Assembly: GCA_002687665.1 (NCBI GenBank)
Contig: NZAX01000051.1
Coordinates: 9,507 to 21,449 of the forward strand
DNA: 11,943 nucleotides
Reading direction: 5' to 3'
DNA from: Flavobacteriaceae bacterium
GTDB lineage: Bacteria; Bacteroidota; Bacteroidia; Flavobacteriales; Flavobacteriaceae
A program made the translations under genes and the position numbers. The notes under the pieces are model-generated. The model was given only the letters and a program-made list of their open reading frames with translations, was not told the origin of the DNA and ran no database searches. Every line of letters begins with the position of its first letter. Position 1 is the first letter of the stretch. This document shows, one piece after another, positions 7,468 to 11,943 of this stretch.

Positions 7468-8207
7468 ATTAAGAGTTTGTAGACCAATCCTGCCAGAGCC
7501 CCCCCGGCAAATGGACCCAGAACAGGAATCCAAGCATAAGACCAATCTGCGTCTTTATTTTTTCTAGGCAACATCTGGTAGATTAATCGGGGGCCAAAAT
7601 CACGTGCAGGATTTATGGCATATCCAGTGGTTCCTCCCAGTGCCATGCCAATCACCCAAACCAAAATGGCTACTGGTAATGCTTGTAAGGCACCTAAACC
7701 ATAGTTCTCAACTATCATACCTTCAATTTCTATATTAGGAGCTGCGATAAAAAGCACACCAAAAACTAAAACAAAAGTTCCTATAAATTCACTAAAAAAA
7801 TTGTTCTTAAAGTTCCTGATGGCAGGACCAGTACAAAAAGTACTGCGAACTACTACTTCATTTTCAGTAAGACGATAATGATCAATATAAGTGAGATAGC
7901 ATACCCAACCTCCAAGCATAGCTCCCAAAACCTGAGCAATTAAATAACCTGGAACTAGGGTCCAGCTAAACTTTCCTGCCACCGAAAGTCCAAGTGTTAC
8001 TGCTGGATTGAGGTGTGCCCCACTGAATTGATTTGATATAAAAACTCCAACAAAAACAGCAAAACCCCAGGCAGAGGTAATCAAAACCCATGGACTTTGC
8101 CCTTCGGCAATCGTATTTTTTAGAGTTACATTGGCCACTACTCCAGCGCCCAATAAAAGAAGAAAAAAAGTACCGATAAATTCTGCAATATAGTGATCGA
8201 TCATCAT
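7464..8207 (-). CDS. glpF: Glycerol uptake facilitator (aquaglyceroporin)
   Basis: Inner-membrane channel for facilitated glycerol diffusion, 247 residues, MIP/aquaporin family. It has six membrane segments and both half-helix motifs: HLNPAVTLG with NPA at 67-69 and AINPARDFGPR with NPA at 199-201. Arg202 and Asp203 follow the second NPA; the Asp after the selectivity-filter Arg is typical of glycerol channels as opposed to water-only aquaporins. Trp47 in SAWGF matches the glycerol-channel filter Trp of E. coli GlpF. Start: ATG at 8207 overlaps the glpD stop in ATGA, and a second Met codon follows at once. It is the last gene of the glp operon. Its stop overlaps the stop of the convergent phosphodiesterase gene (7464-7467), so there is no intergenic terminator space. 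Confidence 0.96.
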   Translation of the reverse strand: MMIDHYIAEFIGTFFLLLLGAGVVANVTLKNTIAEGQSPWVLITSAWGFAVFVGVFISNQFSGAHLNPAVTLGLSVAGKFSWTLVPGYLIAQVLGAMLGGWVCYLTYIDHYRLTENEVVVRSTFCTGPAIRNFKNNFFSEFIGTFVLVFGVLFIAAPNIEIEGMIVENYGLGALQALPVAILVWVIGMALGGTTGYAINPARDFGPRLIYQMLPRKNKDADWSYAWIPVLGPFAGGALAGLVYKLLI

Positions 8208-9754
8208 AAAATATAGTTTTGTGTTATGGTATTAAATTTATTGAGCTCTTTGGCAATCCATTGATCATCTTTTTGAAGTGTACTAGCCATTATCTTGGCA
8301 ACTTTAGGTGCAATTTTTAGGGTCTCTTTAGCATCTAAAAACAAACATCTCACCCTCCGTGCCAAAACATCTTCTATATGGATTGACATTTCGTGTTTAA
8401 CAGCCCAGAGTACTAGATTCTTAGTTATGTAAAATTTATTAGACATGGATTCATTATCCTCAGGGGTCCCCATTGAGAGAATCTTGTGTCGGTCAGAGCC
8501 ATAAACATGAAGAGGATCGTCAATTTGAGTATCTTCATCGTAGCCATGAAGAAGTAATTTTTTAGTTTTACACTTCTGTTCTTTTAAACCACCTACCAAG
8601 ACAGCAGTGTCAATTGTATCCTCTCCAATTTTTCTGTATGTGGTCCATTTACCTCCCAAAACACTAATCAGCCCACTTGTTGAAACATTAACTTTATGGT
8701 GACGAGATACTTCTTTGGTTTGCATAGAATCACCCTGGTGAGCCGCTAAAGGTCTCAATCCTGCAAAAACACTCTTGACATCTTCTTTTTTCGGTTTTTT
8801 AGTCATGTACTGAGAGGCATTGCTGAGAATAAATGCGATCTCATCTTCCAATGCTTTAGGTTCCTCGTCTGCATAATCGATGGGTGTATCGGTAGTTCCC
8901 ACAACGACATGATCGTGCCAAGGCACTGCAAACAATACTCTTCCATCACTAGTGTGAGGAATCATAATGGCATGAGGACCGTCTAAAAAAGCTCTTTCTA
9001 AAACCAAGTGAACACCTTGACTGGGTCTGATCATAGGTTGGGATTCAGGTTGATCCAGTTTTACAATCCGATCACTAAATACACCAGTAGCATTGATTAC
9101 TACCTTATTTTTTATGGTATACCTCTCTTCTGATTCATGATCCAGAACCTCCAAACCGGTTATTAGTCCATTTTTTTTCAATAAACCCGTCACCTCAACA
9201 TAATTAATTAGGGTGGCCCCTAATTTGCTAGCAGTCAAAGCCAAGGTAATCGCCATCCTTGAGTCATCAAATTGTCCATCGTGATAAATCACCCCACCTC
9301 TTAGACCCTCCTGTTTAACATTATTTATCAATTCCACAGTTTCTTTTTTGTCTAGCAGTGTAGAGGGGCCTAGGCCCATTTTCCCTGCCATCATGTCATA
9401 TACCTTTAGACCCAAACCATAGAAAGGACTGTTCCACCAGTCGTAAAAAGGAATGATAAAACTCATATCTTTTACTAGTTGAGGAGCGTTTCTTTTCATG
9501 ATTCCCCTCTCTTTTAGTGCCTCAATCACAAGCGAAATATCACCATTTTGTAGATAGCGGACCCCACCATGAACCAGTTTGGTACTTCTCGAAGAAGTTC
9601 CTTTCGCAAAATCATTTTTTTCAAGAAGTAGTGTTTTGTATCCTCTTTTTGCAGCATCCACGGCTGCACCTAAACCACTGGCTCCTCCGCCAATTATAAC
9701 AATGTCCCATTGATCTGAATCTCTGAGCTCGTTTAAACTTTCACTTCTATTCAT
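8204..9754 (-). CDS. glpD: Aerobic-type glycerol-3-phosphate dehydrogenase (FAD)
   Basis: Oxidises glycerol-3-phosphate to dihydroxyacetone phosphate with FAD and passes electrons to the quinone pool; a peripheral inner-membrane enzyme. 516 residues, close to E. coli GlpD (about 501). Motifs: the Rossmann FAD motif IIGGGASGLG with Gly-rich loop 22-27, LLLEK with Glu45 for the ribose, GTSSRSTKLVHGGVRYL from 52 to 68, NATGVFSD near 221-228, GTTDTP at 286-291, AGLRPL at 331-336 with substrate-binding Arg334 expected, and GGKWTTYR at 367-374. The rest is the DAO C-terminal domain. There is no hydrophobic leader. ATG at 9754 overlaps the glpK stop (ATGA), and its own stop overlaps glpF the same way, so translation of the three is probably coupled. 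Confidence 0.96.
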   Translation of the reverse strand: MNRSESLNELRDSDQWDIVIIGGGASGLGAAVDAAKRGYKTLLLEKNDFAKGTSSRSTKLVHGGVRYLQNGDISLVIEALKERGIMKRNAPQLVKDMSFIIPFYDWWNSPFYGLGLKVYDMMAGKMGLGPSTLLDKKETVELINNVKQEGLRGGVIYHDGQFDDSRMAITLALTASKLGATLINYVEVTGLLKKNGLITGLEVLDHESEERYTIKNKVVINATGVFSDRIVKLDQPESQPMIRPSQGVHLVLERAFLDGPHAIMIPHTSDGRVLFAVPWHDHVVVGTTDTPIDYADEEPKALEDEIAFILSNASQYMTKKPKKEDVKSVFAGLRPLAAHQGDSMQTKEVSRHHKVNVSTSGLISVLGGKWTTYRKIGEDTIDTAVLVGGLKEQKCKTKKLLLHGYDEDTQIDDPLHVYGSDRHKILSMGTPEDNESMSNKFYITKNLVLWAVKHEMSIHIEDVLARRVRCLFLDAKETLKIAPKVAKIMASTLQKDDQWIAKELNKFNTITQNYIL

Positions 9755-11235
9755 TGTTTAGTCAGTATTCTGGAAACCCTATCCTCCCATAGGGAAATGG
9801 TTTTTTTGGTCTGCTGGCTTACCAAAGGCTTGAAACATTGGTCCTCACCCCAGAGGTCTTTGAGGGCATCAACAGATGACCAAAAACCCGTAGCCAGACC
9901 TGCTAAAAAAGCAGCACCCATTGCTGTGGTTTCAGTTACTTTGGGTCGAATAACATTGGCGTTTATGAAATCGGCTTGAATTTGCATCAATAAATTGTTA
10001 TTACTAGCTCCACCGTCTACCTTTACGCTCTTAAAATCTATGCCTGCATCTTTTTGCATTTCAATAATAATATCCATTGACCGGAGTGCTATGGCTTCCA
10101 AAGCTGCTCTAGCTATATGTCCTTTATTGGTTCCTCGAGTAATCCCCATTATGGATCCCGTGGCATGAGGATCCCAGTAGGGAGCACCCAAACCAGCCAG
10201 GGCAGGAATAAATGTAACTCCTCCATTATCTGAAACAGATTCAGCCAAGGCTTCGATATCATCTGAGGTGGTTATCATTTGCAATTGATCCCTAAGCCAT
10301 TGCACCAATGCTCCTGCAGTAAAAACACTACCCTCTATAGCGTATGTAACCTCATTATTAATTTGCCAGGCAATGGTAGTTAACATATTATTTTTAGAAA
10401 TTACAGCTTGTTTCCCTGTGTTCATGATACAAAAACAACCCGTACCGTAGGTGTTTTTAACATCGCCCGGCTGAAGACACAATTGACCAAATAGTGCCGC
10501 ATGCTGGTCTCCTGCAATACCGGCAATCCTTATGGATGTTCCAAGAATAGATGGGTCTGTGTTTCCTACTATTTCAGATGAATTGGTCACATTAGGCAAC
10601 AATGTATTGGGGATTTCCAGAAGGTCTAGCAATTCCTGATCCCATTGGTGTTCGTGAATATTATATATCATCGTTCGGCTAGCATTTGTAGCATCGGTCA
10701 CATGAGTAGTACCACCGGTGAGATTCCAAATCAGCCAACTATCTACTGTTCCAAAAGCCAATTCCCCATCATTAGCTCGATCTCTGAGGGCAGGATCTTG
10801 GTCTAAAATCCATTTAATCTTAGTAGCTGAAAAATAAGCATCTACAACCAAACCGGTTTTTTGAGTAAAAATATTGGACTTACCCTGCGAAACAATTCCC
10901 TCACAAATTTTGGCTGTTCTGCGATCCTGCCACACAATTGCATTAAAAACAGGAATTCCTGTTGCTCTGTCCCAAATAATGGTTGTTTCCCGTTGATTGG
11001 TAATTCCAATAGAATCTACCTGCTCAGGACTAATATCGGCCTTACTCAAAACTTTTTTGACTGCATTGACTTGAGTCTCCCAAATTTCATTGGGATTGTG
11101 TTCAACCCATCCTTTTTTTGGGAAGATTTGGGTAAACTCCTGCTGAGCCATTGCAATTTGATTTCCTTTTTGGTCAAACAAAATTGCTCTTGAACTGGTC
11201 GTCCCAGCATCTAAAGATAATACATAGTTTTTCAT
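9751..11235 (-). CDS. glpK: Glycerol kinase
   Basis: ATP-dependent phosphorylation of glycerol to sn-glycerol-3-phosphate in the cytoplasm; it commits and traps glycerol entering by GlpF. 494 residues, normal for the FGGY family. Motifs: LDAGTTSSR at 8-16 (phosphate loop), GITNQRET at 77-84 and VWQDRRT at 101-107 (glycerol contacts), GTVDSWLIW at 162-170, TDATNASRT at 180-188, AGDQHAALFG at 241-250 with catalytic Asp243, NTYGTGCF, and GGASNNN in the C-terminal ATPase half. Oddity: at the place of E. coli Arg236 (fructose-1,6-bisphosphate site) stands Ser234, the GGKGG loop is absent, and there is no His where Gram-positive kinases are phosphorylated by the PTS. It starts with ATG at 11235, 16 bp after the symporter stop, and overlaps glpD by 4 bp. 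Confidence 0.97.
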   Translation of the reverse strand: MKNYVLSLDAGTTSSRAILFDQKGNQIAMAQQEFTQIFPKKGWVEHNPNEIWETQVNAVKKVLSKADISPEQVDSIGITNQRETTIIWDRATGIPVFNAIVWQDRRTAKICEGIVSQGKSNIFTQKTGLVVDAYFSATKIKWILDQDPALRDRANDGELAFGTVDSWLIWNLTGGTTHVTDATNASRTMIYNIHEHQWDQELLDLLEIPNTLLPNVTNSSEIVGNTDPSILGTSIRIAGIAGDQHAALFGQLCLQPGDVKNTYGTGCFCIMNTGKQAVISKNNMLTTIAWQINNEVTYAIEGSVFTAGALVQWLRDQLQMITTSDDIEALAESVSDNGGVTFIPALAGLGAPYWDPHATGSIMGITRGTNKGHIARAALEAIALRSMDIIIEMQKDAGIDFKSVKVDGGASNNNLLMQIQADFINANVIRPKVTETTAMGAAFLAGLATGFWSSVDALKDLWGEDQCFKPLVSQQTKKTISLWEDRVSRILTKQ

Positions 11236-11251
11236 TAAAATGTTTTTATAA

Positions 11252-11943
11252 TCATCCGGTGAAATACAATAAAACAGAAACCACCATGCCGACTAGAGCT
11301 AAAGATAAAATCAAATCAGTTTTATTAAAAGAATTTTGAAATTCTTTTTTCATATGATGTGTCATTGTTCCAAAAGATAAACCTTCAATTTTGCCATAAT
11401 CAGGTTGCACCGTCATCAAACTTACACTTATACATACGAAGACTGAAAAAATAAACATAAAAATAGCCATATGAGCAAAGTTGATTGTAGCAAAAGTAAA
11501 AGCAATTCCAGGTACTGCTGTCCCAGAAAGAATTTCCTCCTGAAAATATATTTCACTTCCCAATCTCAATAAAAGAAGTATCAATCCACTTATAAGTGTG
11601 TATATAGCACCATCAGAAGTTACTCTTTTCCAGATTATGCCAAGAAGAAAAACAGCTGTTACAGGTGGAGCTATGTAGGACTGAACATTTTGGAGGTATT
11701 GATACATGACCCCACCTCCTATTTTATCCATTATGGGAATCCAAATAACACCCAATAAAACAATGACAAACGTGGCAATTTTACCAATTTTTATTAGGGA
11801 CTTTTCTGACATATCAGGCTTAATTTTTTTGTAAATATCTATAGTAAAAATGGTAGAACAAGAATTAAAAACCGAAGCCAATGAACTCATTAAAGCAGCT
11901 ATCAATCCTCCGGCAACCAATCCTTTAATTCCGACAGGTAAAA
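11252..11943 (-). CDS. Sodium/solute symporter (SSS, SGLT-type), 5' end outside the window
   Basis: C-terminal 229 residues of an inner-membrane sodium-coupled transporter of the SSS/SLC5 family; the frame is open to the right edge and stops with TGA at 11254-11252. The first visible residues contain the core Na+-site helix with ALMSSLASVFNS and IFTIDIYKK, closely like vSGLT helix TM8/9 (its Ser364-Ser365 correspond to the Ser pair at visible residues 19-20). Then come a helix at KIATFVIVLLG, the VQSYIAPPVTAVFLLG helix, WKR, and further helices at YTLISGLILLLL, AHMAIFMFIFSVF and, at the C-terminus, LILSLALVGMVV. The QSYIAPP and WKR block is typical of the sugar-transporting SGLT/SMIT branch, so a hexose, inositol or glycoside is a likelier substrate than an amino acid or acetate. 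It lies 16 bp before glpK on the same strand and should be co-transcribed. Confidence 0.92.
   Translation of the reverse strand, partial: LPVGIKGLVAGGLIAALMSSLASVFNSCSTIFTIDIYKKIKPDMSEKSLIKIGKIATFVIVLLGVIWIPIMDKIGGGVMYQYLQNVQSYIAPPVTAVFLLGIIWKRVTSDGAIYTLISGLILLLLRLGSEIYFQEEILSGTAVPGIAFTFATINFAHMAIFMFIFSVFVCISVSLMTVQPDYGKIEGLSFGTMTHHMKKEFQNSFNKTDLILSLALVGMVVSVLLYFTG

Overview
The window looks like chromosomal DNA of a Bacteroidota bacterium, probably an aerobic Cytophagales-type or marine polysaccharide degrader. The DNA is AT-rich. Most starts lack a Shine-Dalgarno sequence, there are TAnnTTTG-like -7 boxes, and several secreted enzymes carry N-terminal lipoprotein-type signals. Genus is inference only. 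Ten protein genes fill almost all of it; no RNA gene, mobile element, long repeat or CRISPR array was seen, and no gene-free stretch exceeds about 135 bases.

Left half (1-6129): four Cys-type (formylglycine) S1 sulfatases, each with a signal or lipoprotein leader. A 3'-truncated sulfatase (minus) and a sulfamidase-like sulfatase (plus) diverge from a 134-bp spacer. The second converges on a two-gene minus-strand unit, a sulfamidase-like sulfatase followed 11 bp later by an arylsulfatase. The four differ strongly from one another, so this is a set of different specificities and not a recent tandem duplication. Such sets usually desulfate sulfated polysaccharides (glycosaminoglycans or algal galactans/fucans), but no glycoside hydrolase, SusC/SusD pair or sulfatase-maturing enzyme lies in the window, so the substrate cannot be read here.

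Middle (6130-7467): a YjbQ/UPF0047 family protein (minus) and a glycerophosphodiester phosphodiesterase with an export signal (plus) diverge from a 31-bp gap.

Right half (7464-11943): a tightly packed minus-strand glycerol operon in the order SGLT-type sodium/solute symporter (5' end outside the window), glpK, glpD, glpF. glpK/glpD and glpD/glpF overlap by 4 bp (ATGA), implying translational coupling. GlpF admits glycerol, GlpK phosphorylates it and GlpD oxidises glycerol-3-phosphate to dihydroxyacetone phosphate while passing electrons to quinone. The phosphodiesterase gene meets glpF tail to tail with overlapping stop codons and may supply glycerol-3-phosphate from lipid head groups.

The most interesting points are the SGLT-like symporter leading the glp operon, the loss of the usual K-x-H catalytic histidine in two of the four sulfatases, and a GlpK that appears to lack both known allosteric/phosphorylation control residues. 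No wholly new system was recognised.
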